From Phoronis australis (Eukaryota; Phoronida; Phoronidae), in the NCBI GenBank assembly GCA_002633005.1, contig NMRA01000467.1, positions 68,461 through 132,460 of the forward strand: DNA of 64,000 nt, written 5' to 3'. Numbering within the stretch: the first letter of the stretch is position 1; the number at the start of each line of letters is the position of its first letter. The position numbers were made by a program, and so were the translations under genes. Of this stretch, positions 44,779 to 57,416 are shown in pieces. Below the pieces are notes generated by a model, which saw only the letters and a list, made by a program, of their open reading frames with translations, searched no databases and was not told the DNA's origin.

Positions 44779-45794
44779 CTACAAACAGAAATTTACTTTT
44801 CTCAGTTTTTGTGTAAACAGACAAAAATGACATAAGAAATGGCTTGCTTGTGTGTGGTAAAGTTTCCTAATTCAAACAAAAATAATGGTCAAAACTGTTA
44901 CTTTTTGAAAAGTACCATTATTACCAAAAATGTTCAATATTTCATCTAGTGTTCGTTGATGGCAGTCGTACCAGAAACCTTTTTCAAATGGTCAGGTAAA
45001 ATTGTCTTCTTGTTTATTCTTGTTGAAAAGTTTGATAAAATAATATTTTACCTTTCAGTCATATTGGGTTCTAATTTAAAGAAACTTTAACATAGTGCAC
45101 AAGCATAAAATCAAAACAGCCCAAATCTTTTATGCTATAGGAATATTCCCTGGTTTTAAAATTTACCTTTGGACGTCTTGAAGAAAAGTATTGCTTTTAG
45201 AGCTAACAAGCTAATAGATATTTGTATGCCTGACCTGTATATACCGTATTCGCCCTAATAAGCGCCCAGGACGCTTGGAAAAATTCGCTTCAGGAAGAGG
45301 GTGCTTATGATAGCTCCAAGTGGTTGAAACCCGGTCTCCGAAACAGGTGAAATTGTAAGCTAGAATTCATCAAATTTAGGCTCTGTGACGCATCTGTAAC
45401 CCATGACAGAGTTTCTACAAAATTGCAGTGCATTGCTATCAAATATTGCTGTTAAATTATGAGCTTTGTGAGACTAGCTTTATGAGAGTAAAAAGCCTTA
45501 ATTCGACTTTCGTTTTAGTCACGTGACTGGGGATGAAAAGCAGCTTTAAGCTAATAAACAACAGTTTATGCCACAACTAGGGATAACTGCTATGCAGTGC
45601 ACAGTGGACAAACAAATCAGCAAATATGAAACAATTGAAATCAGACAATGTAGACTTGACATGTCATACAAGGACACCATTTTCAGGTGATCCTAAATCA
45701 AGCAATGGGATGCAACCAAATAAAAATTTCATTCCTTGTAACTCCACAATACAGGGTTTACATAATCAAATTAACAGCAAGAGTTCATTCAGAT

Positions 45795-46185
45795 AAGGCC
45801 CATTCATACTGACTTAACTCCCAGCCAGAGTATTGACATAAACTGAAGTTAACTGAACCATTCATACCAGCTTTGGTAGTTAATGGACATTGAAGTAAAT
45901 GGGAGGTGATGCTGTTGCCATCAAAGTAATCTCAAGGCAGCACTAATGCATCACATGCAAGGTAACATTTTTAATGCGACAGTTTGGGAACATTTACATG
46001 TGCTAATTGACTAACACTTATTTCTAATTCGATTGGTGATTATCCAGCAAAATATAAACAACTATTAGCGACGACACTGCCCTTTCATTGTTGACGATAA
46101 CAGTGGCCCCAGGCGATAACTTCAATAGGACCATGACTGCAACTCAAATGGCCCCTGGCGATAACTTCGATAGGGCCATGATTGC
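45795..46185 (+). mobile_element. AGGCC-TTTCATA MITE, copy A (right end lost)
   Basis: Left end AGGCCCATTCATACTGACTT and interior TGGCGATAACTTC-type motifs match the family at 46883, 49841 and 54990. The right terminal repeat is absent, and the end runs into the hairpin-ended family. Confidence 0.65.
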
Positions 46186-46194
46186 AACGCAAAT

Positions 46195-46720
46195 GGTGTG
46201 CTTGTAATGGTGTTTTTAAGTATCATAAAAATGGCCATTAGATGGTGCAGAATAGGTAAAAAATGTTCAAAATTGGAAAAGCTTTGTTGCCTCTCTATTA
46301 CAAAACTATTTATCAAATTTCATGAAAATCCACCACGAAACTCCAGAGATACAGAAGCAATATCTAAACAAATTGCTATTAGAAGGCATGTGGTAGTCGA
46401 TCTCTAGAGATACAGAAGCAATATCTAAACAAATTGCTATTAGAAGGCATGTGGTAGTCGATCTCTAGAGATACAGAAGCAATATCTAAACAAATTGCTA
46501 TTAGAAGGCATGTGGTAGTCGATGTCGATTTCGTCTATCTGTTGTCACTTTAATAAAAATACACTTGACAAATTGTGATCTTCTAAGGGGTGATGCAAAA
46601 ATAATGTCACTAGAGGGCACCACAATTACGTTGGACGTGGACTCATCTGAAAATCCACACCAGTAATGCTCATGTCAGTAGGAACACATCTGCCAATTTT
46701 CATAACAATCCCCGATTTTT
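46195..46720 (-). repeat. Hairpin-ended dispersed family fragment
   Basis: Contains ATGGCCATTAGATGGTGCAG, TCAAATTTCATGAAAATCCA and CACTAGAGGGCACCAC, in the reverse orientation relative to 9690-14040. It includes a 61-bp tandem expansion at 46345-46527. Confidence 0.65.
46345..46527. repeat. 61-bp tandem repeat, 3 copies
   Basis: Unit AGAGATACAGAAGCAATATC through AGAAGGCATGTGGTAGTCGA, starting at 46345, 46406 and 46467, inside the hairpin-ended family. Confidence 0.95.
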
Positions 46721-46882
46721 GCCAGCTTGTATCAAGTCACAAAATGTGACCTGGAACTTCCAACTTATGTGAGCCGAGTTTTTACACTTCCTCGGCAGAA
46801 ACCTGGCAAATATAAAATAAAACAACTCCTACGAGTCTAGTCCTACTGTTATTAGGTTGTTGCCAAATCAAGCTGAACACTA

Positions 46883-47377
46883 AAGGCCATTTCATATTGA
46901 CTTAACTCCAGTCTGAGCGCGTCGACGTAAACAGTGCAGTTAACTGGACCGTTCATATTGGCTTCGGTAGTTAATGACCATTGAAGTAAAGGGTTGGTGA
47001 CGCTGACGTCATGGAAGTTATCGCAAGGTAGCGCTGCACGCTAAGATTTTTTCAATGTGACAATTTGGGAACATTTAAATGTGTTAAATGACTCGTTTTT
47101 AAATCGATTGGTTATCATTAGAGCAAAGAATAAGTAGTTATTAGTGATGGCACTACTCTGTAACTGTTGACGATAACAGTGGCACCTGGCGATAACTTCG
47201 ATTGGACCGGAGTTAAGCGTTCATACTGCACTGCAGCGTCGACGCTGCGGTCTTAAATCCACCTGTTAACTGCGATGTTAACTGGAGCTGTTAACTGCGA
47301 TACAGGACTGGAGTTAAGCGTTCCTACTAACCGCAACTCCCCAAACCATCCACGCGTCGAAAGTATGAAAGGCCCTT
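46883..47377 (+). mobile_element. AGGCC-TTTCATA MITE, copy B
   Basis: Ends AAGGCCATTTCATATTGAC and AGTATGAAAGGCCCTT are inverted. The interior has CGTCGACG-type palindromes, GTTAACTG repeats and GGCGATAACTTCGATTGGAC. Non-coding. Confidence 0.8.
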
Positions 47378-47569
47378 AACACTGAACAGGCCTCTCATTA
47401 ACTTGAAAACATGTCTTGGCTAATGTTTTCAGCTACTTTTTCAAATTTTCGGATACGCCCAAGAAAATTTTGCACCACGGCATAAATACCTGTATGTGAT
47501 AAAATGTAACAAAAAAGCAATGTTTCTATTCATTCTGAAATGATCAACATTTCAAACTTTGTGGTGAAA

Positions 47570-47705
47570 AAACACATTTATTTTTCATGTGGCACTAAGT
47601 CGGCCCCACTGTTTGCGCGCAATGTACCAGCAAACATGACTTGGAAATGCCATCAAGTAATATAACGGCCAGTTACAATGTGTCTCGTTTTTAAGGCAAA
47701 AGACA
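47570..47705. repeat. Dispersed repeat with GTTTGCGCGCAATGT, copy 2
   Basis: Partner of 41130-41300: the same CACTGTTTGCGCGCAATGT core and flanking order. Confidence 0.6.
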
Positions 47706-49369
47706 GCAGCAAACAAATTCTCAAGCCCTTCTTTCCAGGGTGGAGTATGTGCGTACGTGTGAGTCACCTGTCCTTCACATATGTTGATGCCAATGTAACA
47801 TGCACTCCAGAGTGTGGGAATTTACGCGTACACACCACGCCAAAGTCGCACATCAAAGGGGAACAGTGATAGTCCTAAGTAAAAGAGTATACCGGCTTGA
47901 CACTGTAGTTTAAGCAGCCTGGGTGTTTATTTGACAATGAACTTGGACCACCTGCTGTTATAAAAGAGGCATTGCTTTACGAAGTTCCTCTGCCCCAATG
48001 TTGCCCAGAACTGTGATGTCAAGTCTGTTCCGATTATATTTCCCTGACTCAATGTTTCCTAGGCCAGATGTTCCATGCTCGCCTGTAGCCAGCTGCATAC
48101 ACCTCCCCTCCCAGTCCCCAACTTGACTGAGATGCAATAGGCGAAAAACAAAATTCAAGATGATGCATCCAGTAATAAACCTTTGAATTCTGAAATCGAG
48201 AGGCAGCAAATTAAACCAGTGATGCACACTGTCTCTTCGGATGCCACACATGCTCGATAACCAGGTAATTATATTAATCAAAATAGGTAAAATTTGACAT
48301 AATGCGTGAGTTATGGTAATTCTTCAAAATCTGCGAGCATCCCACCAAAAGCGAGTTGGGAGGGTTGGCAAAACCACTGTCATATTTCTCTGGCCTTCGA
48401 ATGCATGGTTTACCTAATGCGCGACAGTAGGAAAATCAGCACCGCAGACAGCGTCGCTGAAAACAGAGGTATTGAAGCCAGAGAAGTTCTTTAAGTTTAG
48501 GAACATGGTAAAAAATAAAGCAACAAAGCTTTATCTTGAAGTAAATCAATGACCGGGAATAATAATTTGTTACTTGTTATATCATAATTCACACTGCCAA
48601 ACCACCCTCTCAGAGGCCACCACTGCACTCATTGTTATCACAGATCTTTATCTAAAGTCAGGGAATCTGGTATTTCCTTAACACTGGGCAATTAATCATC
48701 AATCTTCAAAAGTCTGAAGTGAGCATTTAACTGGAAATCTTCAAATATTGCAGAGGGGTGCTAAAACAAGCCTTTATGGTACATAGCAAATGTTGCGTGG
48801 TGACAGATGAACTCTAAAAATCTGACACTATGAAACATTTTCTTATAACATTAAAAAATTGACAAAATTATTAAACTTGTTTAATCTTCTACCAATGGCT
48901 TGCTGTATCCCAAATTGAAACACTTTTATCTGATTCATTGCTCATTGACATTTTGTATACTGGAGAAATACACTTGCTTGAAATTAATCATTTTTCTATT
49001 TTTTAAAGGCTTACTACTGAAAATTATAATTAATATTTTACCAATATAAATTTGGTGATTATAAGCTAAATAAACAATTACAAACCACGGAGCAAAAATT
49101 ACTCTCATGTCAAAAAAAATCAATAGATCTTTAACAAATTTAAGTGTGGAACCACTTTCCGTCCACAGGCTTTTGCTCAACTGTATATTTAGCTCAGTTT
49201 TCATGCAATATGTAATCACCAAGGCCATTGACCTTCAATCATATCATCCTAAATATGTATAGGAAGATGCAGGTACACTTTGAAATATTTTAAAACCAGT
49301 CATCAGCAGCTAGAACACATTGATGATGCAGCCTCAGAACAAAAATTTCCATGTGACATATTGTTCTAC

Positions 49370-49546
49370 AAATAAATATTAGGCTCACGACCATGTGACA
49401 GAAATATTTTAGTGTTGCATAATTTAACTGCAAGAAGCATCTTTTACATTACGTTAAAATAATGATTAAAAAAGAGACAAGAGGAAACTGGAAATAAAAT
49501 AAGAAGAAATCGAAACCATAAAAGAGAAAATTCACAAGCCCTGATC
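49370..49546. mobile_element. CAGGGCTTG MITE, diverged copy 2
   Basis: Shares GGAAACTGGAAAT, AAATAAGAAGAAAT and the right end TTCACAAGCCCTGA with 37341-37541. The left end is decayed. Confidence 0.55.
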
Positions 49547-49840
49547 TCACCAACTTTGAACAAATATAATTTTGCCAAAATTGACCTTTCTTCATTTTTC
49601 ATATTCTCAACATTGTTGCAACTGTCCCAACTTTCACAAAACATTGTCCAAGGGTGGAGATGTTACACAAGTTAAGGTTCATAAAGCTTATATTTTGAGC
49701 CACTTAACTTTTATGAGAAAATAAAGTTTCACTTCTCCGTCATACTGTGTCCTGGTGAGATTTTACCATTCTTGTTTCTAGAACCATCTAAAGCCTTATT
49801 TTTTATAAGTGTCCACTCCAAGCCAGGACATGTTCATTTA

Positions 49841-50207
49841 AAGGCCTTTCATACTAATGTCGACGCGTCGATATTTTGGGGAGCTGCGGTCAGTATGAAC
49901 GCTTAACTGGATTGAAGTTAGCAGCGCCAGTTAACTTCGCAGTAAACAGGTGGATTTAAGAGCGGAGCGTTGACACTGCGGTGCAGTATGAATGGTCAAC
50001 TTTGGTCCTATTGAAGTTATCGCCATGTGCAACTATTATCGTCAACAGTTACAGGGTAGTGTCGTAGCCAATGTTGCTTATCATTTGCACTAATAATCAG
50101 CAATCGAACTAAAAACTACTGAAGCCATTATGAATGGTTTAGTTAACTTTGCCGTTTATGTTGACACTCTGCTAAGACCAGAGTTAAGTCAGTATGAAAA
50201 GGCCTTT
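49841..50207 (-). mobile_element. AGGCC-TTTCATA MITE, copy C (inverted)
   Basis: Ends AAGGCCTTTCATACTAATG and CAGTATGAAAAGGCCTTT. The GTCGACGCGTCGA palindrome is on the left, so the copy is inverted relative to copies A, B and D. Confidence 0.8.
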
Positions 50208-51581
50208 AGACCACAATTTAAACCTCACTGGACAATACATCAATGAATTGTGAATAGAACAAAATCTGAACATTTTCCCAATTTTGCACAAAACCCCAAG
50301 TGCTAAAGTAACTTCTGTACTACACAGTAGTTTCCAGCGCCTCACCTTGCAAACAATGTCTAAATTGGGACACTGAAAATGCGGCGTAACCAATGAACCA
50401 ATCAAACTGTCAGCAAATGAGCACAAAAGCATCTGGCTGAGTTTGGTACACAATCACCTGAGGTACTTAGAACACTACATGTCATTGTCTGGTTGTACAA
50501 AGCAACCCAACAGAAAATGCTAGGTTGCAAACACCATCCACATTTGATGATGTCTCCAAGTTGGGGAGGAGGGGGATGTCTGACAATCTGCTCCTGTGCT
50601 CCAACATCACTTTTAATTTACCACCTGTAGTTAAACTGGTATTTTTCCTGCTTCAGATAGGTAGTGATGCATGAGCCAGTACAAAGTAGGCTTTATTCAG
50701 CGCTTATAATGACAATAAAAGAGACAAGAGGCACAAGTTCAACAGAAAAATACAGGCACTGTGGTTAGCCAAACAAGTTAAATGGCTGATGACATACTAT
50801 CAATGCTATCACCACCTTTGCTATTGATGTTTAATGTAGGGCTGTTGTCCACTCTGCATTAAGCCAAGTATCATTATTGCCATGAAATTTAACTCAGCAA
50901 AAGTGTATTTTCTAAAAATAGAAAACCTGGACTGATTTTTTACCTTAAGCTAATCTGCCAAAGCTAACTGGGATGCACGACCTTGTGTTTTCGGTAAACT
51001 TTAGAAAAAATGAAAGGGCTATGACCATATATCATTGCATAAAATCATATAAGTCCTATTTTTGATAGCCCCGGAATGCAAAAAAAGGGACATTTTTCAA
51101 GAGTCCCAGACATAAATGAGTGAGCAGACAAGATGGCTCCAGGACCTAGATTGGTGTCAGTATTGGTTAACTCACATGGAAAGAATGTGGCACTTGGTAA
51201 TGAAAACATGTCAGAGACAAAATATGAGATCTTGATAGAATGGAGACAAATTTATAAGACAAGTGAAGACATGGCAAACTGTAATGAGACAGTAAAGAAG
51301 TTGGGAAGATTGTGAAGAAGGGGAGAGGCAGATTACCAAACAATATGGCTGGAAATTGTGGACTTCTCCAGGCTTGAAATTTCCTCTAACATTTATTTGA
51401 CAAGCTAAAGATACTCAGGTCAGGGTAAATTAATGATGAATTAAAGCAGACTGATTTCGTGAAATGTGCACAAATACAGCTCAAATCCTCAACACCAGAG
51501 AAAATACCAAACTCTAACAAGGAACACATCAAAATCTCAAATGTACTGAATTTGTCAAATGTCCCGTCCACAAACAGCCAA

Positions 51582-52263
51582 CCCTAGAACAACTTGCACT
51601 AGAGCAACTTCCGCCACTTTTTTTAAAAGTGAAGCTCCACACACACATATCTGATCACTAGGGAAAGGCACAAGTTGTTGCTCTGTGCATGATAATGAAC
51701 AGGTAATGCGAATATGGGCGCAAAAGAAGTCCAGTGTGTATGCAACCACAGTTGATAATTACTTGTACCTTGCCCATGCAGGTTTACCTTAGAACAAATT
51801 ACCATACCTGGATAAGGTGAAGTACAGTGTCGTCAACGCACAGACTTACACTGGATCAAGTTATTCCTGGAATGAATTGTCATTAAGTGCTGTCTGGACG
51901 GCGGACGCACCCAACGAAAGCCACTATTGACAACTTACCGTACCTTCACATTATTGAGGCAGGGTAACTTGTTCTAGGTACTAACTTGTGCCACTTGCAA
52001 TCGCTGTGTAGCTGCAGAAGTGGGGTAGGGCAGAAGTAATTATCAGTTGCAGTTACACACAGATGGGTGTTCCCTTGCGCGCTGTATTGGCATTAGGTGT
52101 TCATTGTCCATGCACAGAACAACTTTCGCCTAACATTAGTTATTGGTTATGTATGTGCGTGTGTGTGGAAGGTCCACTTGAAAGTGGGGTAAGTTGCACT
52201 AGTTTAGATAGTATCCACACAGCACCTAGCAACAACTTGTTACAGAAGTACCCTGTTCTAGGG
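51582..52263. mobile_element. Inverted-repeat element with CCCTAGAACA ends
   Basis: Outer ends CCCTAGAACA and TGTTCTAGGG are inverted. A longer inner pair, ACTAGAGCAACTTCCGCCAC (near 51599) and GGGGTAAGTTGCACTAGT (near 52186-52203), is also inverted. Internal GTAACTTGTTCTAGGTAC near 51964 repeats the theme. Related sequence recurs near 57310-57520. Non-coding. Confidence 0.65.
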
Positions 52264-53264
52264 TAAGACTGTGTGTGGATGGCACTCCATAAAATAGTTC
52301 CGTAATATGATCAGATTAGCAAACAAAAAAACATCGAATAACAGTAAAATCTCAGAACTACCCCGTTTTCCATTTTCAAGGTCAAATAAAAACTTTGCTG
52401 TTTTTAAAAATATTGCCAGGAAGTAGCTGTGGTACAGAAAGTGAACATGAGAAAAGTTACTTTGGATCTGCATAACCAGCCACACTGTGTCATAAAGTGG
52501 AGATCAGTCTACCATTCTAAGCACTCCTCAGTCGACCCAGACATACTCCTGATTTCACCAACTTCGTGATATGCAAAATGAACAGTCAGGTCATCCAGCA
52601 AGTTAAACTGTTATAAAGATAAGCCAGTTAAATACAAGTCACCTATATAATGGCCTGCACATGAATGTTGACTGGATTTGATATAGAGACAGTACCATGG
52701 CAAGAGTTATCACCTTATTTAAAAGGCCAGCTGAATGCCTATCCCAGTCCTTGTCACCAGAGGGACAGATCAGCATGGGGTAATATCCATCTAAATAGAC
52801 CCATGATAAGTCATTTAAGTGATAACATTACTAATCTAATTACTCTCATACACTTCAGTAAATCCTTAAAATAGTTTCAGATATCCACAGTTGAAGCTAA
52901 GTAAAATTAAAACTCATGGTTGGGAAACAACTATGATTTTATGCACTAATTTTGAGCAAAATAATTCCTGAACATGCCATTTACAATTTTTCAAAGGCTC
53001 GTTATTTTAATGCAAATAATGGAAAACTGACCAAAAGTTGTTTTAAGACATTTACTTTAACTACAAGCTTTGTTAGCAATAGACCAAAACTGTCTTAATC
53101 TTTATTTTAGAGGAAAATTTTGACAGAAGAAAATTTGTAGTCCATATTGTGAGCTAAATAAGTAAAGAATTAACAAAGTTGTATCTGAAATTTTGAATAC
53201 ATTCTCTTTCAGAAGTACATTTGACTTTATACAAGCTCTTAATTGTTCAGTTTAGGACAAATGT

Positions 53265-53724
53265 TGCTAGCGTAGCCATGGTGCTAGCATAGCTATGGTG
53301 TTAGCATAGCCACGGTGCTAGCATAGCCATGGTGTTAGCATAGCCACGGTGCTAGCATAGCCACGGTGCTAGCATAGCCACGGTGCTAGCATAGCCATGG
53401 TGCTAGCATAGCCATGGTGCTAGCATAGCCATGGTGCTAGCATAGCCATGGTGCTAGCATAGCCATGGTGCTAGCATAGCCATGGTGTTAGAATAGCCAC
53501 GGTGCTAGCATAGCCACGGTGCTAGCATAGCCACGGTGCTAGCATAGCCACGGTGTTAGCATAGCCATGGTGCTGGCATAGCCATGGTGCTGGCATAGCC
53601 ATGGTGCTGGCATAGCCATGGTGCTAGCATAGCCATGGTGCTAGCATAGCCATGGTGTTAGCATAGCCATGGTGTTAGCATAGCCATGGTGCTAGCATAG
53701 CCATGGTGCTAGCATAGCCATGTT
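53265..53724. repeat. 17-bp minisatellite, 27 copies
   Basis: Unit GCTAGCATAGCCATGGT in 27 head-to-tail copies, with variants GTTAGC, GCTGGC and CCACGG in small blocks. It lies in the ANKRD6 first intron. Confidence 0.97.
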
Positions 53725-54410
53725 GTTAAATGTTCACAGTAACATTTGTTTTAAGCTTTCACAAACTGGTCATGATGGATAGCAGTCCCAATAACTTTGA
53801 AATCATAAACACCAAAATATTGATAGTGAACAAAGATAATGCCAACTTCTGGTTTTCTCGCAGAAACGTGGGTCTCTAATCTTCAACCCAAATGTGACCC
53901 TTGGTCTATGAGTTCAACCTCAACAGACTTGCTAGTGACAGCCACAACACTCTTAAGAGTATTATGGTAAGCACAACCTATATCCCAACACAGTATGTTA
54001 TTACTGAGAGACTACACAATACCAGAATATTTGGTTACAGCTTTCATCACTTTGTTCACTCTTGCCATAATCCTAACCACAATAGTTTGCCTTGTACAGA
54101 TTACTGTTGATCAGCTTGAGAATTCAATGAGGAATTTGCTTGTATTCATAATGAATTGGCCAGTGAAAAGCCACACATGAATGGAACTCAAGTGCTCTTG
54201 TGGAAAGCAGGCATTTAATATCAAGTAGAAATGAGTAGTTAACTACAAGTTTAATTTTTGATCCTGGATGATGCTCTGGGGACCACTGTAAGTATAAGCA
54301 GTCTTTACACAGGGTACAGTAGTCACAGTTGTCAGTTGTCATGGGGAGACTTGCTCCACTTACTGTCTGCTCACATAAACAATAGCCAGCGTCCAAGCCA
54401 TGTGGAATGC

Positions 54411-54453
54411 CAGTGGATCACCTGTATGGATCACCTGTATGGATCACCTGTAT
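54411..54453. repeat. Short tandem repeat TGGATCACCTGTA
   Basis: Three 13-bp copies (about 39 bp) of TGGATCACCTGTA. Confidence 0.85.
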
Positions 54454-54574
54454 AATATACGCTATTTTGCAAGCTCATGGAAAGATGGTCCCTTTCTGCC
54501 TGAGGGGCCCAAGTTGTGTCATCGCCAGAGATTTGTAACATTCTTGATCCACTAGGTGACGCTTATCGCCACGA

Positions 54575-54785
54575 CACCTCGCTGGTTCCCTGCGTGCTGC
54601 TAGGTGGTAGCCAGCACACCTCGCTGGTTCCCTGCGTGCTGCTAGGTGGTAGCCAGCACACCTCGCTGGTTCCCTGCGTGCTGCTAGGTGGTAGCCAGCA
54701 CACCTCGCTGGTTCCCTGCGTGCTGCTAGGTGGTAGCCAGCACACCTCGCTGGTTCCCTGAGTGCTGCTAGGTGGTAGCCAGCAC
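54575..54785. repeat. 42-bp minisatellite, 5 copies
   Basis: Unit CACCTCGCTGGTTCCCTGCG then TGCTGCTAGGTGGTAGCCAG and CA, starting every 42 bp from 54575. As 42 is divisible by 3, open frames persist on both strands as 14-residue repeats. There is no evidence that it is coding. Confidence 0.97.
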
Positions 54786-54989
54786 ACAGGTGATCACTTA
54801 ACTTTCCTCCGAAAATTTTTTTACAGTGGCGTTTCTGATTGACTGGCCGAATTCTCAACAGGCAGCGCTTTACACAAACTGACATGACTGATGGAGGAAG
54901 TGTAAATGTGGTCTGTTGTACAGACAAATTGGTGCTTAAAATTTACGTTCAGGAAATGTGAATCCCAAAAAATTGTGGTTGCTCGTTTT

Positions 54990-55397
54990 AAGGCCCTTTC
55001 ATATTGACTTAACTCCAGTCTGAGCAGAGCATCGACGTAAACAGCACAGTTAACTGGACCGTTCATACTGGCTTCGGTAGTTAATGAACATCAAAGTAAG
55101 CGGATGTGTGCCGCTGTCGTCATCGAAGTCATCGCAAGGTAGCGTTGCAGCTAAGATTTTTTTCAATGTTTCAATTTGGAAACATTTACATGTGCTAAGT
55201 GACAGTAAACTTATCTTTAAATCGATTGGTTATTATTAGAGCAAAATATAAGCAGCTATGAGTGACTGCACTACCTTGTAACTGTTGATGATAACAGTGG
55301 CACCTGGCGATAACTTCGATTGGACCGAAGTTAAGTGTTCATACTGACTGCAACTCCCCAAACCATCGACGCGTCGACGTTAGTACGAAAGGCCCTA
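54990..55397 (+). mobile_element. AGGCC-TTTCATA MITE, copy D
   Basis: Ends AAGGCCCTTTCATATTGAC and TAGTACGAAAGGCCCT, with GACGCGTCGACG near the right end. It is the copy with the best preserved ends. Confidence 0.8.
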
Positions 55398-56656
55398 AGC
55401 AAACAACATCAGATACAGCCCATGTAATGAGGGGTGGCAATCAGTGTGTGCATGACTTCAATTTTAGGACCTCCGCATGTTGATGCCACAAAAGTATGTC
55501 CATTGGCCCAACATGCCCTGGCCAACAAGCCCATTAAAATTTGAAACAAAAAAGGTAAAGAACATAAAAAGGTCTATAGGTCATCGCAATTAGCCCGGCA
55601 TGGACTTGAAGCCATGTGGGTCAATTCACCCATGTATTTCTAAAATGATACCGGAGTATGTATAAGCTCACACATGGCTTTTCAATAAAAAATAAGACAC
55701 TAAAAGACACCTAGAACTTGTCAAGGAAATTTACGCTTTTGACAAAGCAACAAGTTAGAAAAACGCAACTGTGAGGCAACTTACCTTGGCCTCAAACCTA
55801 TGGTCTGAATAGCGATCTGAATTTCAGTTTAAACTAACACAGGTCTATTAATCCACAGTTGCCTAGGGATCTGCATTTTTGCAATGGTAGACCTCATATT
55901 GTGAAACTTGTTGTTTTGATTATCTACTGAAAATTGTGGTTTTATTAGATTCTAAGTGCAATGTGTGTTATTTACAAAAAACAAAATCAGGTGAAATTGT
56001 GTGTTTTAGTGCACCCTTTGGCCAGAGTTAAACATTGACACAGAGTCTACTCATAATATTGTTACCCCTGCAAATGTAATATTTTTCTCATGTGGCTTCA
56101 ATTCATACTGTAGCATTTTGGAACTCCTGTGTCATGTGATTACCTCAACTATATTTTGCTAATGCTACCAAAACTTACTGAAGTTTGACTCAACTACTGT
56201 ATGCACCAAAACTTGAGCAGTAAATGCTTAGCACACAATACACCAGATAAAGCGATTTTTTCCGTTAAGTTAACAGTTCTAAAAAATTATCTTCCAAAAA
56301 GTGTCGACTTCATTATTAGCATGTTAGTAAATGCTACAGATTTTGGGAAAAAATATTGGACAAAAAGTACAGGGTGTTGGCCATTTGAAATATAGGGGCT
56401 TATACAAGGAATGAGTCATAAGCTAGGGTATGCCTCAGCAGTAAAGGAACAACTGTGTTGTCATTTCTCTTCTCACACAACAATCAACATACCAGAAACA
56501 TAGCTGACCAAACAAAACTTCTCCAATTAAGTCTAGACACCCAGTATGCAGCAAGACCTTGTTGCCATAGTAATGGGAAAGCACTGAGCTTCCATTCAAT
56601 TCTGTGGCAGATCAGAATGACTCAAGTAATGACAGCCATTTTTTTCTTTAGATGCA

Positions 56657-56876
56657 CACAGACATGCTGCAGGACCAACACAGACATGCTACAGGACCAA
56701 CACAGACATGCTACAGGACCAACACAGACATGCTACAGGACCAACACAGACATGCTGCAGGACCAACACAGACATGCTGCAGGACCAACACAGACATGCT
56801 GCAGGACCAACACAGACATGCTGCAGGACCAACATAGACATGCTACAGGACCAACACAGACATGCTACAGGACCAA
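56657..56876. repeat. 22-bp minisatellite, 10 copies
   Basis: Unit CACAGACATGCTGCAGGACC plus AA, ten copies, with GCTGC or GCTAC alternating in blocks. Because 22 is not divisible by 3, all three plus frames read the same 22-residue cycle without a stop, which makes spurious open frames. Confidence 0.97.
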
Positions 56877-57354
56877 AACAAATGACATGAAGTTGACTAA
56901 GGCTTTTTCTTTATGGAAAACTGGTTAATTTAAGGTTCACTTGTAGCATGCCAACAAAACAATTGACTTACATTATTCTGATAAAAATTAACCAATTTGG
57001 AACAGTGAAAAATAAATTATTTTACTCAAGGTTGGAACTGTGTCCAGACAGGCACTTGAGGTAAAAGCTTCAGGCAAAAATAATTGTCAAAATGTCCTTT
57101 CTTATATTTCAAGGGCCTTGTTGTAAATGTGGCATCTCCACAGTTCTTCAAAACTTAGTTTGATGGTAGCTGAGGCAGAACTTGACGAGGGAATATCATT
57201 TAATTTTGTGTTACCTATGTTTTACAATTAAATTATAACTCTCTAGTTTTGAGGATGGTACGTTATGAAATCCAGCTAGTGCATTGTTATGTTCACACTG
57301 CAAGTTGAACCAGAGCAACTAGCCCAACAGCAACTGGCACCCAGTCATCAAAGT

Positions 57355-57416
57355 GTCCACCCTACATGCATGATAAATACCAAAGTGTCCACCCTACATG
57401 GATGATAAATACCAAA
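57355..57416. repeat. 31-bp direct duplication
   Basis: Two copies of CAAAGTGTCCACCCTACATG then (C/G)ATGATAAATAC, with one mismatch. Confidence 0.9.

Noticed and set aside
54475-54927. A 150-codon minus-strand protein with 14-residue repeats
   Set aside because: It is driven by the 42-bp minisatellite within an intron; no splice sites or homology are seen.
56455-56928. A repeat protein with a TDMLQDQHRHATGP-type cycle
   Set aside because: It is only the 22-bp minisatellite read through; all three frames give the same cycle, and there is no gene context.
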